In this document: positions 7,385 through 15,715 of the stretch, one piece after another | How positions within the stretch are numbered: the first letter of the stretch is position 1 | Layout of the letters: each line of letters begins with the position of its first letter | Origin: an uncultured Clostridia bacterium | GTDB lineage: Bacteria > Bacillota > Clostridia > Christensenellales > UBA3700 | Length of the DNA stretch: 27,826 bases | Assembly (NCBI GenBank): GCA_947176115.1 | Contig: CAMWPK010000003.1 | Span: 1 to 27,826, forward strand | Reading direction: 5' to 3' | The notes under the pieces: model-generated | The model's database searches: none | The model's input: the letters and a program-made list of their open reading frames with translations, nothing else | What the model was told of the DNA's origin: nothing | Position numbers and translations under genes: made by a program

Positions 7385-9304
7385 TCAATATTTTCTTGCC
7401 TTTTCAAGCATTTTATTTTTCTCTTGCAAAGCCTCTTCTTGCTTTTTGCTTCTTGGGTTTTGCGTACAGCCTACGTTCCACCAGCCGTCATATCCGTGCG
7501 TCATTGACTTAGGCAATACTTTTATGTCAATAAGCGTAGACGTCGTCTGCTTTAGACTGTCGGCAATGGCTTCTTCCAGTTCATTAGCGTTGCGGACGGT
7601 GTAAGTCACAAAGCCGTAACCCTTAGCGCTCATAGCGTAATCTATATTCAAGAACTTTCCGCCTCTAATCGGCTTGTCGCCCTCTCTGTATCTCAATTCG
7701 GTACACAGCGAATCCACGCCTTGCCCCATTTGCAAGTTGTTGATACAGCCAAATGAAGCGTTGTCAAAGAGTAGCACGTTCATTTTGATACCCTCTTGAA
7801 TTGCCGTAACCATTTCGGTGTGGAGCATAAGATAACTGCCGTCGCCTACCATAGCGTACACTTCTTTGTCCGGACGCGCCATCTTGCTACCCAGACAGCC
7901 GGCAATCTCATAACCCATACAAGAATATCCGTATTCCATATTGTAGCTATCCTTTTCGTCGCTCGTCCACATTCTTTGCAAATCACCCGGAAGACTTCCC
8001 GCCGAGCCTACGATAATCGCGTCGCTTGGTATACAACGTCTTATCACTCCGATTGCCGTAGTCTGCGCCATCGCCTCGCCGTGCTCTTTGATAAAGTTGT
8101 CAATGACGTCGGGCATATGCGCGTCAATCTCAGGCTTATAATTCTTATCTATCTCGATATGGGTAAGTCTATCCATTTCCTTTTCCCAATCGGCTTTTGC
8201 CTTGGCAATCTGCGTAGTATATCCGCTCTTGTAATCTCCAAGCAATTCGTCCAAAGCCATTATGCCTGCTTTTGCGTCGCCCACGGCTTTTATTGCCTCT
8301 AACTTGGAAGCGTGGAAAGCCGACATATTCAAAGTAACTACTTGCTTATCCGAATAAAGCGACTTGGAAGCGGTAGTGAAGTCGGTAAATCTCGTACCTA
8401 CGGCTATAATCAAATCGCAAGCCTTTGCCAACGTATTTGCCGAGCTGTTGCCCGTAACGCCAAGTCCGCCTACGTTGAGCGGATGCGACGATTTGATTGC
8501 CGTCTTGCCTGCTTGCGTTTCGCAGAAAGGTATATTGTGTCTTTCGCAGAAATTGGCTACTGCTTCGCCCGCCTCGCTGTATTTAACGCCACCGCCTACG
8601 ATTAGTAGCGGTTTTTTACTGCTCTTTATTGCCTTTGCCAAATCTTCGAGTTCTTCCTTGACAGGCGTAGGACGGGTAATTCTATGTACTCTTTTCTTGA
8701 GAAAATCTGCAGGAAAATCGTATACTTCGCCTTGCACGTCCTGTGGCATAGCAATAGCCACTGCGCCCGTATGAGCAGGGTCGAGCAAAACTCTCATAGC
8801 GTTGAGCATTGCGCTCATAAGCATCTCCGGACGGGACACTCTGTCAAAATATCTCGTGACCGCCTTGAAAGCGTCATTGGTAGTAATACCTGCGTTATAT
8901 GGCTGTTCTATCTGCTGAAGCACAGGGTCGGGTTGACGGGTCGCAAAGGTATCGCCCATAAAGAGCAATAGCGGTATGTTGTTCGCCGTGGCAGTTCCTG
9001 CCGCAGTTACCATATTTGCCGCGCCCGGTCCTATAGAAGACACGCAAGGCATAATCTTACGTCTGTTGTTTTGCTTTGCGTATGCCGTAGCTACTTGCGC
9101 CATACCTTGTTCGTTTTTGCCTTGATAGACCTTAAGCGAGTGCTTGCCCATAGACAAAGCCTCGCCTATTCCCAGTACGCAACCGTGACCGAAAAATGTA
9201 AATACGCCCTCAACAAACTTTATCTCTTCCCCGTCAAAACTGACGTACTGATTATCCAAAAATTTTACGACGGCTTCGCCTACGCTCATTCTTTCGCTCT
9301 TCAT
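7385..9304 (-). CDS. iolD: 3D-(3,5/4)-trihydroxycyclohexane-1,2-dione acylhydrolase, ThDP-dependent
   Basis: Opens the diketone ring to 5-deoxy-D-glucuronate, the third step of inositol breakdown. It is 639 residues, normal for IolD, in three ThDP-enzyme domains: an N-terminal pyrimidine-binding domain (FFGHGCVLGIGEAL near 37-50), a central domain, and a C-terminal diphosphate-binding domain with GDG at 487-489 and the matching Asn515 of the GDG-X26-N Mg/ThDP motif. The C-terminus has the IolD-specific THGYDGWWNVG. Its RBS overlaps the iolB stop region, with a gap of 9 bases, suggesting translational coupling. Confidence 0.96.
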   Translation of the reverse strand: MKSERMSVGEAVVKFLDNQYVSFDGEEIKFVEGVFTFFGHGCVLGIGEALSMGKHSLKVYQGKNEQGMAQVATAYAKQNNRRKIMPCVSSIGPGAANMVTAAGTATANNIPLLLFMGDTFATRQPDPVLQQIEQPYNAGITTNDAFKAVTRYFDRVSRPEMLMSAMLNAMRVLLDPAHTGAVAIAMPQDVQGEVYDFPADFLKKRVHRITRPTPVKEELEDLAKAIKSSKKPLLIVGGGVKYSEAGEAVANFCERHNIPFCETQAGKTAIKSSHPLNVGGLGVTGNSSANTLAKACDLIIAVGTRFTDFTTASKSLYSDKQVVTLNMSAFHASKLEAIKAVGDAKAGIMALDELLGDYKSGYTTQIAKAKADWEKEMDRLTHIEIDKNYKPEIDAHMPDVIDNFIKEHGEAMAQTTAIGVIRRCIPSDAIIVGSAGSLPGDLQRMWTSDEKDSYNMEYGYSCMGYEIAGCLGSKMARPDKEVYAMVGDGSYLMLHTEMVTAIQEGIKMNVLLFDNASFGCINNLQMGQGVDSLCTELRYREGDKPIRGGKFLNIDYAMSAKGYGFVTYTVRNANELEEAIADSLKQTTSTLIDIKVLPKSMTHGYDGWWNVGCTQNPRSKKQEEALQEKNKMLEKARKY

Positions 9305-9313
9305 AATTTCTCC

Positions 9314-10084
9314 TTATTTCTCCCAATATTCATATCTAGGGTCTACTATTCTCGTCTTATCCCACGGATTGCCGTCCAAGTGTCTTATCATCCAACAGCA
9401 ATACATCGGATACCCCGGAGCCGTAACCTGCACGTGCGTTTTACCGCCGGGGAAACAACCTACGCTACCGTCTACGATAGTATGCGGTTCAAACTGCCCG
9501 ATAAAGCAAGCGCCGAAAGCCTCGGGTGTCGGCATCTTATAATAGTATACTTCAGGTTGCGGGTGCGAGTGCGGAAGATAACTCCACCATCTGCCCTGTC
9601 TTGCAATAACTTCGCCTACTACGAGATTGGAATAGGAAGCGTTGGAATAGTCGAACACAGTGTTGACGTCGCGTACTGCCGTATTCTCCCAAAGCCCCTC
9701 GCAAGACACGCTTCGTTGTACGTCCTCTTTAGCGTAGAACTTTGACGGGAAGGTCCTATCATTGGTCGTTGCAAGATATATTATCTCGCTGTCGGCAAGC
9801 GCCTTGACGGTAATCGTATTGCCTTTGCATACGTGCATTGTGATAGGCAAATCTTGATATACGTCTTTTCTTTCACCGCTTCCGACAAGTTCTGAGCATT
9901 TCATTTCAACTGCGCCCTCGGTGAGAAGTACGCACATTTCCTTGTCTTTTTCACTGTATGATACGCTCTTGCCCTTTGGAATCTTGACGACGAGAATATC
10001 CATCAGCATATCGCTGTTTACGCCGTCCATCTGCGTAAGCGTCTTAACGCCATTTTTGTCAAATTCAGGATAATTAAAAGCCAT
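9314..10084 (-). CDS. iolB: 5-deoxy-glucuronate isomerase
   Basis: Isomerises 5-deoxy-D-glucuronate to 2-deoxy-5-keto-D-gluconate, the fourth pathway step. It is 256 residues, a little shorter than the usual 265-275, and a bicupin. The metal site is visible as HSHPQPEVYYY, followed by the family-typical FPGGKTHVQVTAPGYPMY and RHLDGNPW segments. RBS GGAGGGAG precedes the ATG. It lies between iolC (26-base gap) and iolD (9-base gap) in the same transcript. No unusual changes are seen. Confidence 0.95.
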   Translation of the reverse strand: MAFNYPEFDKNGVKTLTQMDGVNSDMLMDILVVKIPKGKSVSYSEKDKEMCVLLTEGAVEMKCSELVGSGERKDVYQDLPITMHVCKGNTITVKALADSEIIYLATTNDRTFPSKFYAKEDVQRSVSCEGLWENTAVRDVNTVFDYSNASYSNLVVGEVIARQGRWWSYLPHSHPQPEVYYYKMPTPEAFGACFIGQFEPHTIVDGSVGCFPGGKTHVQVTAPGYPMYCCWMIRHLDGNPWDKTRIVDPRYEYWEK

Positions 10085-10110
10085 AACTCCCTCCGTATTC
10101 TATGTGTTGA

Positions 10111-11127
10111 TTAGCCTCTTGCTATCATATCGCCGAATTTCTGTTTCTCATCAGCGATAAACTTTTCCAGTTCCTTAACAGTCGGCATAAATTCTGAGCA
10201 ACCGTGCGCCGAAACAAGCATTGACGCGGAAGCCGAGCCAAGCTCCAGACAGTCCATTATGTCCTTGCCCTCAAACATTCCGTACATAAACGCAGATCCG
10301 TAGCCGTCGCCGCCGCCAAAGGACTTAAACGCCTCAACGGGGAAAGGCTTGATATTGTACTTCTTGCCGTCGCAAGTGTGCGCCGTACTACCCTTTTTGC
10401 CGTGCTTGATTATGACGATTTTAGCTTTTTTGCCAAACCAGTATTTGGCGGTCTGCTCGTCGTCCATATCAGGCGCAAAGATAGCCTGCGTCAAATCATA
10501 CTCTTCTCTAGAACCCATAATGATGTCTGAATGTTCCGCAACGGCAGTATAGTACACTGCAATTTCGTCGTTGCACTTCCAATTATATGCGCGATAATCT
10601 ATATCGAATATTATCTTAGTATTGTTTTTCTCGGCAAGTTGCATAGCCTTAAGACATGCTTCTCTAGACGGACTTTGCGCTAGCGCCGTACCTGAGATAA
10701 GAATTGCCTTTGAACTTGCTATGTATTCTTCGTCCACGTCCGACGGATCAAGCATAAGGTCAGCAATACCGTCCCTGTACATCAAAATACTGCTCTCCGA
10801 CGGCGAAAGAATCTCCGTAAAAGTCAAACCTAATTTTTCTCCGTTCTTGGCTCTAACAACTCTTGATACGTCAATACCTTCTTTGAGGAAGAAATCTGTG
10901 ACGTAATCGCCGAATTGGTCGTCGGATACCTTACCGATAAAACCCACTTTCTTGCCAAGTCTTGCAAGACCTACCGCTACGTTGGCAGGCGAACCGCCAA
11001 GATATTTGCGATATTCTTTACTCTCCGACAACGGCTTAAAGTAGTCAAGCGGATTGAAGTCTATTGCTATTCTGCCTACGAGTATAAGGTCGTATTTTCT
11101 GTCTTTTTCAAAAGTAACGTATTGCAT
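10111..11127 (-). CDS. iolC: 5-dehydro-2-deoxygluconokinase (PfkB family)
   Basis: Phosphorylates 2-deoxy-5-keto-D-gluconate at O6 with ATP, the fifth pathway step. It is 338 residues. The PfkB signature YLGGSPANVAVGLARLG lies in the N-terminal third, and FGGGDGYGSAF near the C-terminus carries catalytic base Asp274; the first position of the usual GAGD anion hole is Gly-Gly here, a mild variation. RBS AGAGGT precedes the ATG. The gap to iolJ is 57 bases with no terminator. General sugar kinases of this family look similar, but the operon context makes IolC the best call. Confidence 0.93.
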   Translation of the reverse strand: MQYVTFEKDRKYDLILVGRIAIDFNPLDYFKPLSESKEYRKYLGGSPANVAVGLARLGKKVGFIGKVSDDQFGDYVTDFFLKEGIDVSRVVRAKNGEKLGLTFTEILSPSESSILMYRDGIADLMLDPSDVDEEYIASSKAILISGTALAQSPSREACLKAMQLAEKNNTKIIFDIDYRAYNWKCNDEIAVYYTAVAEHSDIIMGSREEYDLTQAIFAPDMDDEQTAKYWFGKKAKIVIIKHGKKGSTAHTCDGKKYNIKPFPVEAFKSFGGGDGYGSAFMYGMFEGKDIMDCLELGSASASMLVSAHGCSEFMPTVKELEKFIADEKQKFGDMIARG

Positions 11128-11184
11128 TGTCTACCTCTTTTTTGTTTTGTCAATGTATTTATTTGATATTTTCTAAGTTTATTT

Positions 11185-12015
11185 TTATGCGTCCAAATGA
11201 CACAGTTTGGCTATATTCGTCACGGCTTCTTGCACAGCCTCAATTGCATACGGAAGATAAGTCTTGGGGTCGTAGGTCGCGCTTTGGCTTGCTAATCCCT
11301 TCTTAAGTCCTTGCGTAAAAGCCTGTCTGAGGTGCGTCGCAAAGTTGATCTTGCTAATACCCGCCTTGATACAATTTCTCACGACTTCGTCAGAAAGTCC
11401 GCTTGCTCCGTGAAGCACCAGCGGTATATCCACGTTGGATGCAATCTCCTCTATTCTGTCAATAGCGATATGAGGAGTGCCTTTATATACTCCGTGCGCC
11501 GTGCCCACTCCGATTGCCAAGCTGTCTACGCCCGTCAATTCCACAAACTTGACGGCTTCGTCAACTTCGGTGTATTTGATTTGTCCTTCTGTTTCTTCCT
11601 TTCCGCCAATCGTACCCAATTCAGCTTCGACGCTAACGCCGTTTTTATGAGCAAGCTCAACGACTTGCTTTGTCAATTTGACGTTGTCCTCAAAAGCCAG
11701 CATAGAGCCGTCAATCATAACGGACGTATAGCCCGCATCAATACAGTCTTTGCAGATTTGCAAATCACCGCCGTGGTCAAGATGTATGGAAATATCAGCT
11801 CCGCCCTTGTAATTTGCCCTGACGAGCGAAGAATACGTAGCAATACCGCCGTATTTCAAAGTGCGCGGAATAGTCTGGATAATAATAGGTTTGGATAAAA
11901 TACTTGCGACGTTAAGCACGCCCAAAACGCTCTCAAGATTGTCAACGTTAAACGCAGGGACTGCGTAACCCTGCTTCTTTGCTTCAATCAACAACTTGCT
12001 GTTGGTAACAATCAT
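11185..12015 (-). CDS. iolJ: 6-phospho-5-dehydro-2-deoxy-D-gluconate aldolase (class II)
   Basis: Cleaves the phosphorylated product to dihydroxyacetone phosphate and malonate semialdehyde. It is 276 residues, a zinc-dependent class II fructose-bisphosphate aldolase-type barrel. HLDHGGD (78-84) gives catalytic Asp80 and zinc ligand His81; EAELGTIGG (130-138), GTAHGVYKG (171-179, His174) and LHGASGL (201-207, His202) supply the remaining metal and phosphate sites. It is the first gene of the operon, with a leader of about 28 bases and RBS GGGAGAAA. A true fructose-bisphosphate aldolase is possible by sequence, but the position in a complete iol operon supports IolJ. Confidence 0.92.
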   Translation of the reverse strand: MIVTNSKLLIEAKKQGYAVPAFNVDNLESVLGVLNVASILSKPIIIQTIPRTLKYGGIATYSSLVRANYKGGADISIHLDHGGDLQICKDCIDAGYTSVMIDGSMLAFEDNVKLTKQVVELAHKNGVSVEAELGTIGGKEETEGQIKYTEVDEAVKFVELTGVDSLAIGVGTAHGVYKGTPHIAIDRIEEIASNVDIPLVLHGASGLSDEVVRNCIKAGISKINFATHLRQAFTQGLKKGLASQSATYDPKTYLPYAIEAVQEAVTNIAKLCHLDA

Positions 12016-12049
12016 AATTGATTTCTCCCAAAATCACATTTATACTGTT

Positions 12050-12078
12050 ATTATACTCTCACAGCAATATATTGTCAA
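12050..12078 (-). promoter_or_regulatory. Consensus sigma-A promoter of the inositol operon
   Basis: Read leftward, TTGACA (12078-12073), a 17-base spacer and TATAAT (12055-12050) match the housekeeping consensus at every position. Start of transcription would be near 12043. A 10-base perfect palindrome CAATATATTG (12065-12074) overlaps the -35 edge and spacer and is a candidate operator. A promoter this strong implies a repressor for inositol-dependent control; none is encoded here. Confidence 0.88.
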
Positions 12079-12161
12079 TATTAAATTCAAAAATTTTTAC
12101 CAATTTTGCCATAAATTTATTAAGCTAAATTCTTGTAAAAACAGCCGATTTTGCACAAATT

Positions 12162-12190
12162 AAAGGCAAAAACTTGTCGTTTTTGCCTTT
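12162..12190. terminator. Terminator between the TM2 gene and the inositol operon promoter
   Basis: Perfect 12-bp stem AAAGGCAAAAAC (12162-12173) / GTTTTTGCCTTT (12179-12190) with loop TTGTC. It lies 61 bases downstream of the TM2 gene stop in the leftward direction and would insulate the iol promoter. T-rich bases follow in both directions, so it may work both ways. Confidence 0.75.
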
Positions 12191-12250
12191 TTAATAAAAT
12201 CTACAGTACCAAATAGTCCATATTTTTTAATATTGTCCATAAATATCTTG

Positions 12251-12574
12251 TTAAATCATATTTATATCGTTGTTGTCTACGTGAAGGTCGTCCATTGTAT
12301 TATCTTCGGAATGAGTTTTCTCAACGCTACTTCCCTCAACCGCGTTTTTATTGACCTCTGCGCTAGGTGGCATACCGCAATACTTGACCTGGAACTTTTC
12401 CTCGTCCGTACAAAGATAGATAATACCCTCAATCAAACCTATAATAGCCGGAATACCCGTCCAGCAGAATAGCAAATATAATATTCCCGAACCTATCTTA
12501 CCAAGATAAAACTTGTGAATACCTAAGTCGCCAAGTAAAATAGCAAGAATACCTGCAACGTATTTATTTTTCAT
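12251..12574 (-). CDS. TM2-domain small membrane protein
   Basis: A 107-residue protein of unknown function. The N-terminal half is a TM2 domain: two membrane helices (about 5-20 and 28-52) joined by a short turn with the typical GDLGIHKFYLGK motif. The C-terminal half is hydrophilic and acidic, presumably cytoplasmic (DDLHVDNNDI). RBS CGGGAGG lies 5 bases before the ATG. It is a stand-alone gene with its own likely promoter and terminator. TM2 proteins occur widely in Bacillota without an assigned role, so no link to the neighbouring operons is claimed. Confidence 0.85.
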   Translation of the reverse strand: MKNKYVAGILAILLGDLGIHKFYLGKIGSGILYLLFCWTGIPAIIGLIEGIIYLCTDEEKFQVKYCGMPPSAEVNKNAVEGSSVEKTHSEDNTMDDLHVDNNDINMI

Positions 12575-12586
12575 AATTCCTCCCGA

Positions 12587-12623
12587 AAGTTAACGATTAA
12601 TATTAATGAGTTACTGTTAACTT
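12587..12623 (-). promoter_or_regulatory. Inverted repeat in the leader of the TM2 gene
   Basis: AAGTTAAC (12587-12594) and GTTAACTT (12616-12623) are a perfect 8-bp inverted repeat, with a smaller palindrome ATTAATATTAAT (12597-12608) between them. It sits between the candidate promoter and the ribosome binding site, where an operator or RNA hairpin could act. Confidence 0.3.
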
Positions 12624-12636
12624 CCATTCATAAATT

Positions 12637-12666
12637 ATTATGAGCATAACTATTCCAATTATTCAA
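12637..12666 (-). promoter_or_regulatory. Candidate promoter of the TM2 gene
   Basis: Leftward TTGAAT (12666-12661), 18-base spacer and CATAAT (12642-12637). Both boxes are near-consensus. The leader would be about 55-60 bases and contain the inverted repeat at 12587-12623. Confidence 0.4.
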
Positions 12667-12695
12667 AGCATTCTCTCAAGAATATGCTAAACTTT

Positions 12696-12715
12696 AGGCG
12701 CCTCTAAAGGCGCCT
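12696..12715 (-). terminator. GC-rich hairpin at the end of the polysaccharide operon
   Basis: AGGCGCCT (12696-12703) and AGGCGCCT (12708-12715) are self-complementary and pair around loop CTAA, 30 bases past the last gene's stop. The leftward tail is AAAGTTTAG, so the U-tract is poor. It may be a weak terminator or an mRNA 3' end stabiliser. Confidence 0.5.
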
Positions 12716-12745
12716 TGTAATTTCAAGAAGTAATTTAATTTTCAC

Positions 12746-13753
12746 TTAAAATTTTCGTTCATATATTTTCATTGCCAACGAATACATACCATACATCTTA
12801 TGCGCTAATAAAAAGGCTTGTATCTTTGAAGCCTTACCGGCATTGCAAATAAGATGCTTGCAATACGCTTTGTAATTTTTCATATTATGAGCGTCTTTCC
12901 AAAAAAGGTTTTCAAGAAATTTCTTAATAGCCTTTTTGTAGTTTTTGTCCGTAACTATTATCGCATTTAGATATTGTACTAAATAATGGAATTTGACAGC
13001 GTCTAAGATTTCTTTTGAACAATATTTAATAATATACTTTTCGGAATTCTCTATTTCAGCTTGTCTTGACGTCCAAAAATTATCTCTCCCTACGTATCTC
13101 CTTACAAAATTATGCGGGATATCGAATGAATTTACGTTGTAATATAAATGTTCATTTATTATAGCTCTTCTTTCAGATACATCTAAGCATTGAAGATTAT
13201 ACACCAAGTCTTCACCGCAACAAATATTTTCAACGTAACGTATACCCTTAAATTTGTTCGCCGAAAATAAAGCCCTAATCGTTCCACTTCTAACGTATTC
13301 GCTACCGTTGCAGAAAAAGTACTTGACATTCTTATTGAATACCAAATCTTCGATATTCTTTTCAATGACAGGAGTAACGACACCTTGACACTCGCTATTT
13401 GTCAAGAAAAAGACCATATCTGCTTCTTCCGCAATGATTGAATCTAGACACTTTTCATAAGTAGTAACGTCAATATAATCATCAGAATCCACAAAAGCAA
13501 AATACTCGCCCGTTGCCATATCAAGTCCAAGATTTCTAGCCTTTGACACGCCCTTTTCCGAAACAAACACTTTTACTCTACTATCTTTTTCTGCCCATTT
13601 ATTGCACAGTTCTAAGGTATTATCTTGAGAACCGTTTTCAACCAAGATAATTTCAAGGTTAGAATGAGTTTGGTTGGCTACGCTTTCTACGCATCTATCA
13701 ATAGTATCCGCGCTGTTATGCACTGGAATAATTACACTAATCAATTTATCCAT
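12746..13753 (-). CDS. Family 2 glycosyltransferase
   Basis: Likely transfers one sugar from a nucleotide donor to the growing lipid-linked repeat unit on the cytoplasmic face. It is 335 residues. The GT-A domain starts with SVIIPVHNSADTIDRCVES (6-24); ENGSQDNT (39-46) and VDSDD (88-92, the metal-binding DxD) follow. The C-terminal 130 residues are basic and lysine-rich, with no clear membrane helix, which suggests peripheral membrane association. RBS AAAGGAGAG precedes the ATG. It is the last gene of the operon, 28 bases after the IspD-SDR gene. Donor and acceptor cannot be read from the sequence. Confidence 0.88.
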   Translation of the reverse strand: MDKLISVIIPVHNSADTIDRCVESVANQTHSNLEIILVENGSQDNTLELCNKWAEKDSRVKVFVSEKGVSKARNLGLDMATGEYFAFVDSDDYIDVTTYEKCLDSIIAEEADMVFFLTNSECQGVVTPVIEKNIEDLVFNKNVKYFFCNGSEYVRSGTIRALFSANKFKGIRYVENICCGEDLVYNLQCLDVSERRAIINEHLYYNVNSFDIPHNFVRRYVGRDNFWTSRQAEIENSEKYIIKYCSKEILDAVKFHYLVQYLNAIIVTDKNYKKAIKKFLENLFWKDAHNMKNYKAYCKHLICNAGKASKIQAFLLAHKMYGMYSLAMKIYERKF

Positions 13754-13781
13754 AATAATTCTCTCCTTTAGTATTATAATT

Positions 13782-15065
13782 TTACAATCCCTTTCTTATA
13801 TGCACCAATCTGCCGTATTCTCTCGCAACTGCAAAATACATAATAGCGTTTATCACGTCTTTTGGTTCAAGCAACTCTCTGGAATTGATTTTGGTCTTAT
13901 GGAGCTTTGCTATCAAGGGCGTATTAACTTTTTCGGGAATAACGGCATTCAAATATATACTTCTGTCTGCCAATCCCCTTGCCTGCGATTCCACTATACT
14001 GTTCAACGCAGATTTAGCCGCCGAATAATTAGTTAAGTTTTCTCTACCTTTAGTTGAGGAAGAACTACTCAAAAGAACCAAATTGATTTTTGAGTTGAGT
14101 GTTTTAGCAAATTCTATAAGTATCTCGTTTGCCTTAACGTTAACAGAGAATATCTCGTCAAAAGTATTTGATAGACCGTCATTGTCATCATAATATACCG
14201 CGGCGGCATTTATTATCGCATCAGGGACGAATTCTCCGCAATACTCTTTTAGTTTGTCCACCGTAATTGTCTTTAAGTCCAATTCTTTATGAGAAGGCGA
14301 TTTGAAATCTATATTATTTTGTATCAAAAATTCCTTGATAGCTAAACCAACCCCGCCGGAACCGCCGAGCAATAGAACTTTGTTTGGAACGTCGGCGCTT
14401 AAAAACAATTCATTATGATTAACGCTATAATAGTTCAATCGCATAAGTTGTTCTGCTATAAAAAGGTCCTCAGGATAGGTTATCTTCATATTAAATACGT
14501 CAGACTTGAGGGTTTTTATTTTTGCGTCTTTTACTTGACTGACAATTGCCAAAGCGTCGCTATTGGCATTAAAATTAGCAATTTTATCAAACTTAAAGCC
14601 CTCGGGCGATTGAATTAATTTATAATCCGTTCTCTTAACGCCGTCATAATTAATATTGACCAAAGCATCTATTATCTCATCGGCGGTAACAACGGCGTCG
14701 TAATCATCCAATTGGCGCAGAATATCGCTAAATTTACTTGAATTGACAAGCGGTCTTACGCTATCGTGAAAAATCACCTTATTACAGACATAATTTTGCT
14801 TAATATAATCTATTGCATTGCGTATAGAAACGTTTCTGGTTCCTCCGCCACGTATACATTTAACTTGATATTTATTGGCTATATATTGAGAAGCAAATTC
14901 CTCTTCGTCGACTACAAGCAAAACTTCGTCAATGTCATCGCAAGCCTTCATAGCCCTGATGCTATATCCTACCACTTCGACGCCGTTGAGTTTGAGATAC
15001 TGCTTGTGCATATATCCGCCGAATCTTTTGCTATCGCCTGCCGCTAATATTACTCCTATATTCAT
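13782..15065 (-). CDS. Bifunctional IspD-like cytidylyltransferase / SDR reductase (Bcs1-like, CDP-ribitol synthesis)
   Basis: Two domains in 427 residues. Residues 1-210 are an IspD/TarI-type CTP transferase: LAAGDSKRFGG near the N-terminus, FHDSVRP around Asp101, and QSPEGFKF (152-159). Residues 228-427 are a short-chain dehydrogenase: GGSGGVG (234-240) for NAD(P)H binding, NAAA near 286-289, a serine-rich strand (333-337) and catalytic Tyr347/Lys351 in YSAAK. Haemophilus influenzae Bcs1 has the same order and reduces ribulose-5-phosphate, then couples it to CTP to give CDP-ribitol. That activity is therefore likely but inferred. RBS GTAGGAGA. It follows a stand-alone IspD-like gene by 14 bases. 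Confidence 0.85.
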   Translation of the reverse strand: MNIGVILAAGDSKRFGGYMHKQYLKLNGVEVVGYSIRAMKACDDIDEVLLVVDEEEFASQYIANKYQVKCIRGGGTRNVSIRNAIDYIKQNYVCNKVIFHDSVRPLVNSSKFSDILRQLDDYDAVVTADEIIDALVNINYDGVKRTDYKLIQSPEGFKFDKIANFNANSDALAIVSQVKDAKIKTLKSDVFNMKITYPEDLFIAEQLMRLNYYSVNHNELFLSADVPNKVLLLGGSGGVGLAIKEFLIQNNIDFKSPSHKELDLKTITVDKLKEYCGEFVPDAIINAAAVYYDDNDGLSNTFDEIFSVNVKANEILIEFAKTLNSKINLVLLSSSSSTKGRENLTNYSAAKSALNSIVESQARGLADRSIYLNAVIPEKVNTPLIAKLHKTKINSRELLEPKDVINAIMYFAVAREYGRLVHIRKGL

Positions 15066-15079
15066 ATCGTTCTCCTACG

Positions 15080-15712
15080 TTAGTTTTCCAAAAACTGCGC
15101 GATATACTCCAAGTCGCCTTGATAAGTGATCTTAAAATTCTGCTTCAACCCAAAATTCTGATATATTCTTTCCGCTTGTGGCATAAACTGACATAATGCC
15201 GTATTATCAGAACTCTTATCAAAATATTGACAAAATACTTGGAATTTGAAAGCCTCGGGAGTCTGTATCAAATAATAATCTTCTCTATTGACGTACAACT
15301 CACCGTAACGTCCCAAACTGTCCACTATTTTTTGCGTAGTAATTACGCAATCGTATTCGTTGAGCTTTTGTATGCAATCGCCTATATACTGCGCTTTTAT
15401 CAAAGGTCTTGCCGAATCTAAAAATATAATTTTGTTACATTTATACTTACTCTTTATATATTGCAAAGCGCTTTCAACGGATAAATTCCTGTTCGCTCCG
15501 CCGTCGCATACTTCTACGTCATATTGTTTGCTTATTCTATCTTGATAAGCCTTGTCGCATACTACCAACACTTCGTCTATGTCGGCGCATTTCTTAGCTT
15601 CGTCAATAGCAAAACTTATAACCTCTCTATCTCCTATAAAACAATATTGCTTAGGAACGTTGCCTCCGTAACGGCTTCCGACACCGCCTGCCAAAACTAC
15701 TGCTATATTCAT
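15080..15712 (-). CDS. IspD-like cytidylyltransferase, second copy
   Basis: A 210-residue single-domain enzyme of the IspD/TarI family, expected to couple a phosphorylated polyol or similar compound to CTP. The nucleotide loop LAGGVGSRYGG (7-17) and KQY are intact, as are Asp99 and Arg102 of FLDSARP, but the residue before that Asp is Leu98 where the first domain of the IspD-SDR fusion has His. IVDSLG and QTPEAFKF follow. It starts 3 bases after the TagB/TagF-like transferase gene, and its RBS AAAGGAG lies inside that gene's end, so the two are probably co-translated. A role in the MEP isoprenoid pathway is possible by family but disfavoured by the context. Confidence 0.83.
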   Translation of the reverse strand: MNIAVVLAGGVGSRYGGNVPKQYCFIGDREVISFAIDEAKKCADIDEVLVVCDKAYQDRISKQYDVEVCDGGANRNLSVESALQYIKSKYKCNKIIFLDSARPLIKAQYIGDCIQKLNEYDCVITTQKIVDSLGRYGELYVNREDYYLIQTPEAFKFQVFCQYFDKSSDNTALCQFMPQAERIYQNFGLKQNFKITYQGDLEYIAQFLEN

Positions 15713-15715
15713 TAC

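Noticed and set aside
9071..9745. 224-codon open frame on the plus strand across iolD and iolB
   Set aside because: Shadow of two well-supported genes, with no RBS or family resemblance.
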